Below, in pieces: positions 34,601 to 44,198 of a stretch of DNA of 64,000 nt. The stretch is taken from assembly GCF_042684365.1 (NCBI RefSeq), contig NZ_JBHULI010000025.1:310001-374000 (forward strand). Direction: 5' to 3'. Every line of letters starts with the position of its first letter. Within the stretch, counting starts at the first letter, position 1. This DNA comes from Gracilimonas halophila (GTDB taxonomy: Bacteria > Bacteroidota > Rhodothermia > Balneolales > Balneolaceae). The translations under genes and the position numbers were made by a program. Under the pieces are notes generated by a model. It searched no databases. It was not told where the DNA came from and saw only the letters and a program-made list of their open reading frames with translations.

Positions 34601-35227
34601 ATGGAAAAGTCTGCGAAACCGGATAGGCTAAAGTTTGAACGCCGGTTGTGGAGTGAGGGCTACAACCACATTGTAGGTCTTGATGAGGTTGGAAGAGGAT
34701 GTCTTGCGGGACCTGTTGTTGCAGCAGGAGTTATATTTGAACCCGGAACAGATATTCCGGAGATAAGAGACAGTAAAGTGGTAACAGAACAAGAGCGTAT
34801 TCTACTCAGTAAAAAAATTAAGAATAAGGCTGTTTTTTGGAGTATAAAAGAGGGGAGTATTCAAGAGATAAAGGAGTTTAATATATTATGGGCATCTCTT
34901 CAAACGATGCAAAAATGTGTGGATGAGATGCATCCTAACCCCGAATATTTGTTAGTTGATGGTAATAGGTACATCAATTCTCTCATTCCATATACCTGTT
35001 TGGTTAAGGGGGATGTCCGTTCCATGAGTATAGCTGCCGCATCAATTTTAGCAAAGGTATATCGTGATGAGTTGATGAAGGAATTACATAATGAATACCC
35101 GGAATACGGGTGGGATACAAATGTGGGATATCCAACTCCTATCCATAAAAAAGCTTTGAAAGAGTTTGGGTATACTAAATATCACAGGACTACATTTAAT
35201 CTGGGTACACAAAAGAAAAGGTCTTAA
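34601..35227 (+). CDS. rnhB: Ribonuclease HII
   Basis: Removes misincorporated ribonucleotides and RNA primers from RNA-DNA hybrids. The family signature HIVGLDEVGRGCLAGPVVAA (about residues 24-43) holds two catalytic acids (D-E); Asp in EIRDSKVVTEQER (about 60) and MSIAAASILAKVYRDELM (about 140-157) provide the remaining site. At 208 residues it has usual length. The ATG start at 34601 has four residues before a basic helix. It is wedged between two minus-strand genes, ending 8 bases from the convergent rodA stop. Confidence 0.95.
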   Translation: MEKSAKPDRLKFERRLWSEGYNHIVGLDEVGRGCLAGPVVAAGVIFEPGTDIPEIRDSKVVTEQERILLSKKIKNKAVFWSIKEGSIQEIKEFNILWASLQTMQKCVDEMHPNPEYLLVDGNRYINSLIPYTCLVKGDVRSMSIAAASILAKVYRDELMKELHNEYPEYGWDTNVGYPTPIHKKALKEFGYTKYHRTTFNLGTQKKRS

Positions 35228-35235
35228 TTGCTGCG

Positions 35236-36489
35236 TTACCTGTAGATGCTGAATTCCCGTTTGTAGAAGTCCATGTTTAGGCATATTGCCAACATAATAG
35301 TGTTTGCAAGAAATGCAGACCCTCCATAGCTGACAAAAGGAAGAGGAAGACCAATAACTGGGAGCAATGCAGAGGCACTGCCAACATTAATAAAGAAATG
35401 AACAAAGAATACAGCGGTGACGCTTACCGTAACCAACTGTGCAAAGGGATGTTTGTGATTGCCTGCCATGTTAAGTAAACGGATGAAAAGGAATAGAAAA
35501 GCTAAAACAACAATAGCTGCTCCTATAAATCCAAATTCCTCACCAATTACACAAAATATGAAATCAGTCCATTGCTCGGGCAAAAACTTGAGTTGGGTTT
35601 GAGTTCCTTCTAAAAAACCCTTTCCGGTAAGACCACCGGAACCAATGGCGGTTTTTGCTTGAATTACATTCCATCCCGCACCTGTTGGATCGTAAGAGGG
35701 ATTTGTAAATGCAGCTATTCGAGCTATTTGGTGAGGCTGTAGCAATTGTGTGATAGCTAGTTGAACACCGGAAACGGTTAAAAATCCAGTGATCAAAGAG
35801 GCTATAGAAAGCCAGAGCCTTCGCTGTACGAAAAAGATCACACAGGTTAGAATGACAGCAGCAATCGCACCATAATACCATTCAATAACCGATAAGTAAG
35901 CAATAATGGCCGGTGAGATCATAAAAAGTGAAACTCCATAGGGTAATCCTGACCAAAATAACATAACAGGGATCAGAGCTAAAAATATAAGTGCTGTTCC
36001 AAGGTCGTTTTGAAGAAAAACTAATGTAGTAGGTATCAGGATGATGACCACAGCAGTAAGTGCGTAACGTACGTTTTCTGCTGAGATATCACGGCGACTG
36101 GTAAGATAGTTCGCGGTTGCCAATATGGTGGCTAATTTCATTAACTCACTGCTCTGACCTCCAAAAGGACCGATGCTAAACCAGCTTTTAGCACCATTGA
36201 TCTCTTTACCAAACATTAAGGTCAATATCATTAAGATGAGCCCAAAGACATAGAATGCATAAGAAAGTTTTATAAAAGATCGGGGTGAGATGAATTGAAC
36301 ACCTATCAAAAGAAAGAAAGATATCGCAACAAAGCCTGCCTGCTTGTAAAAGTTAAGTTGAATACTTTCAGGAAGATATTCTGACACAGGTCCCTGAGTG
36401 GCACTGTAAATTGCAATGAGCCCGATCGCAGATAGCAACATCCACGTAAAAAGTACCGACCAGCTGAATTCTCTAAGGTTATTCATCAA
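35236..36489 (-). CDS. rodA: Rod-shape-determining glycosyltransferase RodA (SEDS family)
   Basis: SEDS-family peptidoglycan glycan polymerase of the elongasome in the inner membrane. Ten hydrophobic segments are visible, with FLQNDLGTALIFLALI (about 160-175), the SEDS-typical GSGGLTGKGFLEGTQTQL (about 285-302), PEQWTDFIFCVIGEEFGF near residue 305, and a final GLPLPFVSYGGSAFL (about 377). At 417 residues the length is normal. The start overlaps the mrdA stop by about 11 bases, so the two cognate partners are translated together. It ends the minus-strand mreBCD-mrdA-rodA run. Confidence 0.95.
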   Translation of the reverse strand: MMNNLREFSWSVLFTWMLLSAIGLIAIYSATQGPVSEYLPESIQLNFYKQAGFVAISFFLLIGVQFISPRSFIKLSYAFYVFGLILMILTLMFGKEINGAKSWFSIGPFGGQSSELMKLATILATANYLTSRRDISAENVRYALTAVVIILIPTTLVFLQNDLGTALIFLALIPVMLFWSGLPYGVSLFMISPAIIAYLSVIEWYYGAIAAVILTCVIFFVQRRLWLSIASLITGFLTVSGVQLAITQLLQPHQIARIAAFTNPSYDPTGAGWNVIQAKTAIGSGGLTGKGFLEGTQTQLKFLPEQWTDFIFCVIGEEFGFIGAAIVVLAFLFLFIRLLNMAGNHKHPFAQLVTVSVTAVFFVHFFINVGSASALLPVIGLPLPFVSYGGSAFLANTIMLAICLNMDFYKREFSIYR

Positions 36490-38326
36490 GTGGAATGTTT
36501 AAGTTATTATTTGCTTCAGGATCGATAGGTTCAAAATTTATGACATGTTCATAGATCCAATTTCTGGAGATCTCGCCCATAAAATATTTTTCAATGATAA
36601 GGGAAGCGATCGGGGCAGCAGACCGTGAGGCAAAACCGGCATTTTCAACAAATGCGGTTACTACAATTTCGGGGTTATCAATAGGGGCAAAAGAAGTAAA
36701 CCAACCGTGATCCAGTCCATGAGGGTTTTGTGCGGTCCCTGTTTTACCGGCTATGTCAATATTTTGGTGATTGGCATACCATCTGCCACTTCCTTCAACC
36801 ACAACGCCACGCATCCCGCTTTTGATCACGTCAAGATATTCATCCTTTACCCAATCAATTTTCTTACGTTCTGGCTCAAAATTCGTCAACCTTCCATTAG
36901 GGTCTTTGATACCCTGTACTAAATGCGGCCTGATCTCATACCCGCCGTTAGCTATAGTACTGGTCATTTGGGCAATTTGTATAGGTGAAACTGAGATCAT
37001 GCCCTGACCAATTCCAAAATTAAGTACATCACCGAGCCCCCAATAGCGATCTCCAAACCTGTTGTTTAGATAGGTACTGTCAGGAATAATTCCTGAATTG
37101 GCATTTGGGAGGTCCACGGCACTTGGTACACCAAGGCCAAAATCCTTTATAAGATCACTCCATTCATTTAGTTTTCCACTTGTAGCAATCTTGTCCATCA
37201 ACGATAAGAAATAGGTGTTACTGGAAAAAGTAATGGCCTTCTCTAAATCATATTCCCCGACATCAGCCAGGTCACGGTAGGCACGCCCACGAATGTATGC
37301 CCCGCTGTTATAAACTTGAGTTTCAGGGGTGATAATGCCAAGGTGTAAACCTATGATACCCATTAATGGTTTGAAGGTAGACCCCGGGGGCTGCCTGCTT
37401 GAGATAGCCCGGTTGTATAAAGTAGATGTTGAATCAGCATTTATAGCCTGCCAGTAATCCAGATCTAATCTGCCTGCCAGCCTGTCAAGATCATAGGAAG
37501 GCGAACTGACCATTGCCAAAATTGCGCCTGTGTTAGGATTCATGGCTATAACAGCTCCTCTTTTGCCTTCCATTAATTTTTCAGCAAAAATCTGGAGATC
37601 GGTATCAAGGGTAGTAATAATATCAGCTCCCTGCACCGGCGTTCGAGTTAGCGTACTGTCTTCAAAATTTCCGAGAGCTTGTCCCAAAGCATTTACCCGT
37701 AAATAATTTATGCCCATTTTGCCTCTTAAAGTATCTTGGTAGATCATTTCAAGGCCGCTTTTCCCAACTTTATCGCCCAGCCTGAGAGTAGATAATTGTT
37801 GGTACTCATTCTCATTGGCTTCCCTGAGATACCCAAGTAAGTGTGAAGCTTTCATCTCAGTAGGGTAGTGGCGTTTGCTTTCAATCTGATGACCTATGCC
37901 CGGCAGTCTCCAAAGATTTTCCTGTATAGCTGAAAAAGTCGAGAAATCGATCTCAGTAAATAATCTTGAAGTTCTGTGCCAGGAATAATTCTGTGCTTCT
38001 TGTACGCGTGATGCCAGTAGAGAGTCCGGTATATTGAGAATAGAAGAAAGCAGTGAAATATTACTTTTATCGAAAAGGGAGGGGGTTATGGTGATCGAGA
38101 AAATGGGCTCATTATCAACAATGAGCCGGGCATTTCTGTCATAGATCAAGCCTCTGGCGGGGTCAATATACTCTTGCCTTACTGAATTCTCCTGTCCAAG
38201 TGCCGCATAAACATCGTATTCTACGATCTGTAGATAAAATACCCGCCCAAGGACAATGAAGGTCAAACCAAAAATGATAACCTGCAAAGCCCGTATGGAA
38301 GTTCTATTTGTTTGCCCTGTTGCCAT
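36479..38326 (-). CDS. mrdA: Penicillin-binding protein 2 (class B transpeptidase)
   Basis: Cross-links new peptidoglycan during elongation, working with RodA. One N-terminal membrane helix (residues about 10-33) leads into the class B pedestal (ARGLIYDRNARLIVDNEP, about 56-73) and then the transpeptidase domain. The three active-site motifs are present: PPGSTFKPL (Ser-x-x-Lys), SSNTYFLS (Ser-x-Asn) and IAGKTGTAQNP (Lys-Thr-Gly). The frame reaches 38365, but the ATG at 38326 gives the natural start, four bases after the mreD stop. The 615-residue length is as expected. The MreC protein two genes upstream binds PBP2 in known elongasomes. Confidence 0.95.
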   Translation of the reverse strand: MATGQTNRTSIRALQVIIFGLTFIVLGRVFYLQIVEYDVYAALGQENSVRQEYIDPARGLIYDRNARLIVDNEPIFSITITPSLFDKSNISLLSSILNIPDSLLASRVQEAQNYSWHRTSRLFTEIDFSTFSAIQENLWRLPGIGHQIESKRHYPTEMKASHLLGYLREANENEYQQLSTLRLGDKVGKSGLEMIYQDTLRGKMGINYLRVNALGQALGNFEDSTLTRTPVQGADIITTLDTDLQIFAEKLMEGKRGAVIAMNPNTGAILAMVSSPSYDLDRLAGRLDLDYWQAINADSTSTLYNRAISSRQPPGSTFKPLMGIIGLHLGIITPETQVYNSGAYIRGRAYRDLADVGEYDLEKAITFSSNTYFLSLMDKIATSGKLNEWSDLIKDFGLGVPSAVDLPNANSGIIPDSTYLNNRFGDRYWGLGDVLNFGIGQGMISVSPIQIAQMTSTIANGGYEIRPHLVQGIKDPNGRLTNFEPERKKIDWVKDEYLDVIKSGMRGVVVEGSGRWYANHQNIDIAGKTGTAQNPHGLDHGWFTSFAPIDNPEIVVTAFVENAGFASRSAAPIASLIIEKYFMGEISRNWIYEHVINFEPIDPEANNNLNIPLDE

Positions 38327-38330
38327 ACAC

Positions 38331-38801
38331 CTAATTACCCTTAAAAATGAAAAGTATTGAACCAAGTAATGCTGTGTATAAACTATTTAAGAGGATAAAA
38401 ATTATAGGGGAAAAGCTTGCGGAGTAAGTATCGGCGAAACTAGCCAAACCCAGGAAAATAATATTGTGTGAAATAGCAGCTATAAATATGACAAGGAAAA
38501 TTTGCCAAATTAATAATCGGTTTTCCTTTCTACGGTTCAGGAAGTTAAAAGCCATGAAGCATAACAAGGTTTTAGTAAACATATTCAAACCCCAATAGTC
38601 AAAAAGAGCATCTTGTAAGAAGCTTAATCCGGCAACGATAAGGATAAGTTTTACCCGGTCATATTTCATGGTTATCCAAAGCACAAAGATGAGCAGGGGA
38701 TCGGGAGTGGCTCCAAAGAAACTGAGATGCTGAAATACAAATACTTCGGCAAGAATGAAGCTGAAACCTACTAATATGTCTTTATAAGTATCTGTGCTCA
38801 T
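38331..38801 (-). CDS. mreD: Rod shape-determining protein MreD
   Basis: A 156-residue membrane protein with about five helices (GFSFILAEVFVFQHLSFF, LLIFVLWITMKY, LILIVAGLSFLQDALFDY, LLIWQIFLVIFIAAI, IIFILLNSLYTALLG). MreD has little sequence conservation, so the call rests on size, helix count, the DALFDYWGLN segment and the position between mreC and mrdA, which is standard. Its start overlaps the mreC stop by four bases. Acts in the inner membrane as a scaffold of the elongation complex, counter-balancing MreC. Confidence 0.9.
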   Translation of the reverse strand: MSTDTYKDILVGFSFILAEVFVFQHLSFFGATPDPLLIFVLWITMKYDRVKLILIVAGLSFLQDALFDYWGLNMFTKTLLCFMAFNFLNRRKENRLLIWQIFLVIFIAAISHNIIFLGLASFADTYSASFSPIIFILLNSLYTALLGSILFIFKGN

Positions 38802-39640
38802 TCAAAAAGTTGATTATATTCTTGTTGTAAATTGGATACGTTGGAATCAGGTTCAAATTCAATGATAAAGCCCTGATCAATATCAGCCAGCATCACATAA
38901 GGCTTTAGGAAAATACGCTGTGTTTGTCTGCCTGGTTCCGGCTCAGTCCTTACAACTCTGCCAATGGGTATCCCGGCAGGGAACTGGTTACTGCTTCCTG
39001 AGGTCTCTACCACATAGCCGCTATCAACGAATATAGTCTTGGGAACAAAATCCATCACCAATTCACCATATATGTCACCGTTCCAGCTTACGATCCCATT
39101 AGCTTGATTTTCCTGAATACGTGCGCTAACTCTGAAAAGGGAATTGTAGTATGGCATAACCTGTGAATAATATGTGCCGGTCAATACAATTTTTCCGATC
39201 AGTCCATTAGAGTTAACCAGTGGCATACCTTCTTTTAAACCATGGGAGGTTCCGCCATCAACCGTCAGAATATTATTGAGACCGTCCAATTGCTTTCCTA
39301 CGATGAGGACCGGGGTCATTTCAAAGTTACTTTCCTCACGATAATCTAAGAGCGCTCTCAGCTCCTTATTCTCTTCCTCAATAGCTCGCAAGCGACTCAG
39401 TTCATCTTGCAATAAAATATTTTGGCGTTGCAAATAGGTATTTGTATTCAGGGCCTGCCTGTACACCCGGATATTAGCAAGGGGTTCTTCAAGCAGACTG
39501 AAGGAAGTAACAGAAATTTTTCGCAGGGTATCTATGCCGCCCTGGTGCCTGCCGATCATGATGGCAAAAGCAAACAGTAAGATGAGGGCAGTTATTATGT
39601 AATCTTTAGCATCACTTAATTTGAATGATCTAAATCGCAT
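38798..39640 (-). CDS. mreC: Rod shape-determining protein MreC
   Basis: A 280-residue periplasmic scaffold anchored by one N-terminal helix (about residues 12-30). A coiled coil at about 65-100 (LLQDELSRLRAIEEENKEL) precedes the beta-barrel-like domain with DGGTSHGLKEGMPLVNSNGL (about 128-147), VMPYYNSLFRVSARIQE, and IPIGRVVRTEPE (about 226). These are canonical MreC segments. It follows mreB by 14 bases and overlaps mreD, so co-expression with the actin-like MreB is certain in practice. The length is typical for Bacteroidota. Confidence 0.94.
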   Translation of the reverse strand: MRFRSFKLSDAKDYIITALILLFAFAIMIGRHQGGIDTLRKISVTSFSLLEEPLANIRVYRQALNTNTYLQRQNILLQDELSRLRAIEEENKELRALLDYREESNFEMTPVLIVGKQLDGLNNILTVDGGTSHGLKEGMPLVNSNGLIGKIVLTGTYYSQVMPYYNSLFRVSARIQENQANGIVSWNGDIYGELVMDFVPKTIFVDSGYVVETSGSSNQFPAGIPIGRVVRTEPEPGRQTQRIFLKPYVMLADIDQGFIIEFEPDSNVSNLQQEYNQLFE

Positions 39641-39654
39641 TCATTTCCGGGGTA

Positions 39655-40719
39655 TTAGGAAATTACCGGTCGGTAATATTCAAGGTTTTCAAGTATAGCA
39701 CCGGTACCGCGAACTACGGCCGTAAGAGGATCTTCAGCAATATGAACCGGAAGATCTGTAGTCTCCATGATCAATTTATCGAGATTCTTGAGTAGCGCTC
39801 CACCGCCTGTCAACATAATACCCCGGTCTAAAATATCAGCTGAGAGTTCAGGCGGAGTTTGTTCCAGTGATTTGGTGATAGATTCCACAATGGTATTAAC
39901 AGACTCGGCAATAGCTTCCCTGGCATCCTTGGCGGTTATGTGTCTGGTTCTCGGAACTCCGTTTACCAAGTCACGGCCTTTGGTTATCATCTCCAGTTCT
40001 TCATCAAGTGGAGCAGCTGATCCGATTTCACATTTGATCTTTTCGGCTGTACGTTCACCGATCAATAAATTATGATTTCTGCGGAAATAGTTGATGATGT
40101 CATCATTTAATTCATCCCCACCCAATCGCACTGATTGCGCATAAACAATACCTGAAAGAGCAATGACTGCAATTTCGGTGGTACCTCCACCAATATCAAC
40201 GATCATACTTCCAACCGGTTCATGTACATCCAAACCAATTCCGATAGCTGCTGCCATCGGTTCATCTACCAAATAAACTTCTTTTGCCCCGGCATGCTCA
40301 GCACTGTCACGTACTGCTCGTCGCTCAACTTCTGTAATCCCACTGGGAACACAGATCACCATTTGCCGGGTTGTGGAATACCATTTCATTTTAACCTTCT
40401 TGATCATTCCACGGATCATTTGCTCAGCTACTTCAAAGTCAGCAATTACTCCATCTCTGAGAGGGCGAACTGTCCTGATCTTGTTGTGCGTTTTCTCATG
40501 CATCAAGCGTGCTTCATGCCCGGTAGCAACAGGTACATTCTGCTGATTTAACGCTACTATAGAAGGTTCGTTCAGTACGATTCCTTCACCGCGAGAGTAA
40601 ATAAGGGTATTTGCTGTACCCAGATCGATGGCTATATCGGTATAAAGAAAATCTAAGAAGCCTTTTTGAGATTGTTTTTTTGAGTGCTCTGAGGTATTCA
40701 CGCCGCGAGATTTTGACAT
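39655..40719 (-). CDS. mreB: Rod shape-determining protein MreB (actin homologue)
   Basis: Actin-like ATPase that forms membrane-bound filaments and directs sidewall synthesis. The phosphate-1 motif is in IAIDLGTANTLIYSRG (about residues 29-44); phosphate-2 is in MIVDIGGGTTEIAVIALSG (about 172-190); the adenosine motif GIMLTGGGALLKNLDKLI lies near residue 302. The N-terminal 24 residues are an extra hydrophilic lead (rich in Ser/Lys), longer than usual. A leucine-rich membrane-touching segment (FLDFLYTDI) starts the fold. It heads the mreBCD-mrdA-rodA cluster, with a 142-base gap separating it from purH, where its promoter probably lies. Confidence 0.97.
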   Translation of the reverse strand: MSKSRGVNTSEHSKKQSQKGFLDFLYTDIAIDLGTANTLIYSRGEGIVLNEPSIVALNQQNVPVATGHEARLMHEKTHNKIRTVRPLRDGVIADFEVAEQMIRGMIKKVKMKWYSTTRQMVICVPSGITEVERRAVRDSAEHAGAKEVYLVDEPMAAAIGIGLDVHEPVGSMIVDIGGGTTEIAVIALSGIVYAQSVRLGGDELNDDIINYFRRNHNLLIGERTAEKIKCEIGSAAPLDEELEMITKGRDLVNGVPRTRHITAKDAREAIAESVNTIVESITKSLEQTPPELSADILDRGIMLTGGGALLKNLDKLIMETTDLPVHIAEDPLTAVVRGTGAILENLEYYRPVIS

Positions 40720-40861
40720 TTGCGCTATTTAAGTAAATTGAACATTATGGGATGTAGATCGAAAGAAAATACAATATTGAGATTGTATTTGCGAATGTTT
40801 AAGACATGAAAAAAAGGAATTTTATAATAAGGAGAAAAATCTCTTTTTATTGGTATTCAGT

Positions 40862-42436
40862 TTAATGTTTAAAGTGGCGCTGGCCGGTAAAGATCATCGC
40901 CATATCGTATTCATCTGCTTTCTGTATTACTTCTTCATCCCGAATACTTCCACCGGGCTGTATCACAGCTTTTGCTCCTGCTTTTGCTGCGGCTTCAACA
41001 CCATCAGCAAATGGAAAGAAGGCGTCTGATGCTATGGCCGACCCGGAGAGTTCCAACCCTTCTTTCCCGGCTTTAGCAACAGCAATTTCGGAAGAATCAA
41101 CCCGGCTTGTTTGGCCTGATCCGATTCCCAGTGTTCTGCCTTCTTTGGCATAAACAATAGCATTTGATTTTACATGACGAACTACTTTCCAGGAAAATAA
41201 CAGGTCTTTCATTTCCTGTTCACTTGGTTTTCTTTTGGTTACAACCTTGAATGTATTCGGGTCGGAAGGAGTCAGATCAGCTTCCTGATCCAGCATCCCA
41301 CCAAAAATAGTTCGTGATGACGTAGCTTGTACTTCCTTAACTGACTTTTTGATCCGTATTAATCTGCGATTTTTTTTCTGAGTGAGAAGCTCCAGTGCAT
41401 CTTCACTGTAGTCGGGTGCAATGATGATCTCGGTGAAGATCTCATCAATAGCTTTTGCAGTTTCAATATCAAGTTTACGATTCACTACCACAATGCCGCC
41501 AAATGGTGAGACCCGATCGGTGCTAAAGGCTTTTTTGTATGCTTCGGTAAGGTTTGCGTCAACACCAACTCCACTTGGAATGGTATGTTTTATGATAGCG
41601 CAGGCCGGTTCGGTGTCATCAAAATCTGAGATTATGTTAAGTGCCGCGTCCACATCCAGATAATTGTTATAGCTGAGCTGCTTTCCGTGGAAGCAATCGA
41701 TGAAATCATTTTGATCTCCATAAACAGCAGCTTTTTGATGAGGATTTTCACCGTAACGTAATTCCTGTGAGAGCGGTAGAGAGATGTTGATCTGTTTAGC
41801 AGGCTCTTCTTCAGTGAGCTTAGTGAAATAATTAGAGATCGCGGAATCATAGTCGGCTGTATGTGCAAAAGCATCTTTGGCTAGCGCTCTTCTTGTATCA
41901 AAAGAAATTGCCATATGTTCTTCAAATTCCTCGATAAATGAGGTGTATTGTGCTGGGGAGCTGAGTATAGAAACATGGGCAAAGTTCTTGGCAGCAGCAC
42001 GGATCATAGTAGGGCCGCCGATGTCAATGAATTCTGTAGCTTCAGCCGGTGTCACATCAGGATCAGCTACTTTGTCCTTGAACGGATACAAGTTTACAAC
42101 TACCAATTCAATAGGGGTGATACCTAGTTCGCTGATCTCATTGCGGTCGGCTTCATGAGAAGTCCGGGCTAATATGCCTCCGTGTACCATCGGGTGTAAC
42201 GTTTTAACTCTGCCATCCAGGCATTCCTGAAATCCTGTAACTTCTGATACATCCTTCACGGGAATACCTTCTTTTTCAATCGCCTTTGCCGTCCCTCCGG
42301 TCGAGATGATCTCTACTCCTGACTTGTGAAGAGATTGAGCCAGATCAGTAATGCCTGTTTTATCTGAAACGGAAATTAGAGCTCTTTTTATTTTTTGTGG
42401 GGTTGTAGGTAGATCTGTAAGTGGTTTTAAAGACAC
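40862..42436 (-). CDS. purH: Bifunctional AICAR transformylase / IMP cyclohydrolase
   Basis: Carries out the last two steps of purine synthesis: formylates AICAR with 10-formyl-THF and closes the ring to IMP. The N-terminal cyclohydrolase (about residues 15-200) shows RALISVSDKTGITDLAQSL, GGTAKAIEKEGIPV and DGRVKTLHPMVHGGIL. The C-terminal transformylase has the catalytic Lys-His in CAIIKHTIPSGVG (about 283-295), though the usual N-P-C after it is I-P-S. LRYGENPHQKAAVYG and the end SIRDEEVIQKADEYDMAMIF (one stretch) are canonical. At 524 residues it is full length. It is 13 bases downstream of purN. Confidence 0.96.
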   Translation of the reverse strand: MSLKPLTDLPTTPQKIKRALISVSDKTGITDLAQSLHKSGVEIISTGGTAKAIEKEGIPVKDVSEVTGFQECLDGRVKTLHPMVHGGILARTSHEADRNEISELGITPIELVVVNLYPFKDKVADPDVTPAEATEFIDIGGPTMIRAAAKNFAHVSILSSPAQYTSFIEEFEEHMAISFDTRRALAKDAFAHTADYDSAISNYFTKLTEEEPAKQINISLPLSQELRYGENPHQKAAVYGDQNDFIDCFHGKQLSYNNYLDVDAALNIISDFDDTEPACAIIKHTIPSGVGVDANLTEAYKKAFSTDRVSPFGGIVVVNRKLDIETAKAIDEIFTEIIIAPDYSEDALELLTQKKNRRLIRIKKSVKEVQATSSRTIFGGMLDQEADLTPSDPNTFKVVTKRKPSEQEMKDLLFSWKVVRHVKSNAIVYAKEGRTLGIGSGQTSRVDSSEIAVAKAGKEGLELSGSAIASDAFFPFADGVEAAAKAGAKAVIQPGGSIRDEEVIQKADEYDMAMIFTGQRHFKH

Positions 42437-42449
42437 GGTAAGGTATAGT

Positions 42450-43034
42450 TTAGAGGGTTTGCAAATATTTTTCTATGGCGGAAGGGTAAAGTCGGTGTTC
42501 TTCTTTCAGAATTTTTTCAGCAAGTTGCTCAGGGCTATCTTTTTCGTCAACCTTTACTTTAGATTGAGCAATTACCGGACCTTCATCAAACTCGTCGGTA
42601 ACAATGTGAACCGAGCACCCGGATTGATGTTCTTTGGAATTGATCACAGCACGGTGAACATTCATTCCATAAAACCCTTTTCCCCCAAATTTAGGTAACA
42701 AGGAGGGGTGGATGTTTAGAATACGATCCTTAAATTTTTTGATCACAGGGGGAGGGATCTTTTTTAAATATCCGGCGAGAACTATTAGATCTGTCTGCCA
42801 GGAAGTAAGCTGATCAATCAACTCTTCTGCAAATTTTTTGTCATCAGGTAGCTCATTGGGAGTGAGTACGCGCGTAGGTATCCCATGTTTCTCAGCTCGT
42901 TCCAGGGCTCCTATATTTTTTCTGTCTGTGATAAGCCCGACAATATTAGCGGTAATATTACCGTCATTTACAGCATTAATTATAGATTGAAAGTTAGTGC
43001 CCGAGCCTGAGGCAAAAACAACGATATTCTTCAA
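42450..43034 (-). CDS. purN: Phosphoribosylglycinamide formyltransferase (PurN)
   Basis: Third step of purine synthesis, formylating GAR with 10-formyl-THF. N-terminal KNIVVFASGSGTNFQSII (residues 2-19) is the phosphate-binding loop. The catalytic Asn-His-Asp set is in ILNIHPSLLPKFGG (about 105-118) and VTDEFDEGPVIAQ (about 144-156). At 194 residues it is the usual length. It is directly upstream of purH, so two formyl-THF-dependent enzymes are co-transcribed. A 78-base gap separates it from the AI-2E transporter gene. Confidence 0.95.
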   Translation of the reverse strand: MKNIVVFASGSGTNFQSIINAVNDGNITANIVGLITDRKNIGALERAEKHGIPTRVLTPNELPDDKKFAEELIDQLTSWQTDLIVLAGYLKKIPPPVIKKFKDRILNIHPSLLPKFGGKGFYGMNVHRAVINSKEHQSGCSVHIVTDEFDEGPVIAQSKVKVDEKDSPEQLAEKILKEEHRLYPSAIEKYLQTL

Positions 43035-43112
43035 AAGACTTTTGGATTTTGCATTGCCTGATTGGGCGGAAAATATAGCAAATGTTTGGGTTGAATAAAG
43101 AATTTTATTCAG

Positions 43113-44198
43113 TTAATCAGGGCCGGGGGATGGAGTGATATCTCGTCGAAACACTTGATAGTTGTTGAAGCTCCAACTGAGCTGTGTGATAGTGATCTTG
43201 ATAACAGTAGCTAATGGAATTGCTATGAGCATTCCCAGAATTCCTGCCGTTTCAGCTCCGATCAGAATAATGAATAAGATGGCTACGGGATGCATATCCG
43301 CAGACCTGGAAAAAAGCATGGGTTGAAATACGATATTATCCAACATCTGAACGATAAAAATGGCCAGGATACATGCTGCAACCAAAGAAAAGTTTCCGGT
43401 TTCGATAATTGAGACAATGATAGAGAGGAAATACCCTAAAATAGGTCCGAAGTAAGGAATAGTATTGGCAAGGCCAACGGCAATACCAACCGACATTGAG
43501 TTATCTAAGCCGGCAATACTTAAAGTAGTCCAGGAAGATAGTGCTACTAGAAAACTTTGCATTAAAACACTTCTGAAATAAAGACCAAGGCGTTTTTCAA
43601 TTTTATCGATCACAGTTAGAGTGGTCTCGAAATATTTATTGGGAACCAATTGAAGCAGATCTCTTCGGATCTTACTTCCATCCTTTAAAAAAAAGAAGGC
43701 GGCGAAAGGAACTACTAATACAGCAGAGAAGATGTTCGTAAAAATACTGAGCGCATCACTTACAATAGATGAAATTTGATTAACATTGAAAAGCTCATTG
43801 AACACAATTGTTATGTTTTCTACCAAAAAACCCTGAGGCAGAAATTCAAATTTATTGATGAGTTGATTTTCCACTCTTTCCGAAATCTGTTGGATATTAT
43901 CAACATTGAGCTGGGCAGTAAGTTCAGCCATTTGGTTGGCAATGATAGGAATGACACTGGTTGATATAAAAACTAAAACCAATATCACAGTAGCAAGTAT
44001 AAGGGTGATGCCGAAGGTTCGGTTTAATCCCATCGACTGAAGGCGATTCGCAAATGGATCCAGGATATAACTGAGGATCATAGCCAATACCAGAAACACA
44101 ACCAGATTTGAATAGTTGTACATGATCAGCAATCCTACTGCGATTGCAGCAAGGCCAAGTATAAATCGTACAACCCGATCAAGCGTAATATTTTTCAT
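43113..44198 (-). CDS. AI-2E family transporter (PerM/TqsA type)
   Basis: A 361-residue inner-membrane protein of the AI-2E (UPF0118) family with about eight helices. Family traits: N-terminal helix pairs (IAVGLLIMYNYSNLVVFLVL), a large hydrophilic loop at about 90-140, and the C-terminal VGLANTIPYFGPILGYFLS (about 237-255) and LFIILIGAETAGILGMLIAIPLA. Members have been linked to autoinducer-2 export or to sodium/proton exchange, and substrates vary. The start overlaps the recX stop by four bases, but no quorum-sensing gene is close. Substrate remains open. Confidence 0.9.
   Translation of the reverse strand: MKNITLDRVVRFILGLAAIAVGLLIMYNYSNLVVFLVLAMILSYILDPFANRLQSMGLNRTFGITLILATVILVLVFISTSVIPIIANQMAELTAQLNVDNIQQISERVENQLINKFEFLPQGFLVENITIVFNELFNVNQISSIVSDALSIFTNIFSAVLVVPFAAFFFLKDGSKIRRDLLQLVPNKYFETTLTVIDKIEKRLGLYFRSVLMQSFLVALSSWTTLSIAGLDNSMSVGIAVGLANTIPYFGPILGYFLSIIVSIIETGNFSLVAACILAIFIVQMLDNIVFQPMLFSRSADMHPVAILFIILIGAETAGILGMLIAIPLATVIKITITQLSWSFNNYQVFRRDITPSPGPD

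Noticed and set aside
40720..40861. Terminator between purH and mreB
   Set aside because: Only a weak GAGA/TCTC hairpin with A/T runs is visible; not strong enough to call.
43113..44198. Quorum-sensing function for the AI-2E family transporter
   Set aside because: No luxS or autoinducer genes nearby, and family members have varied substrates.
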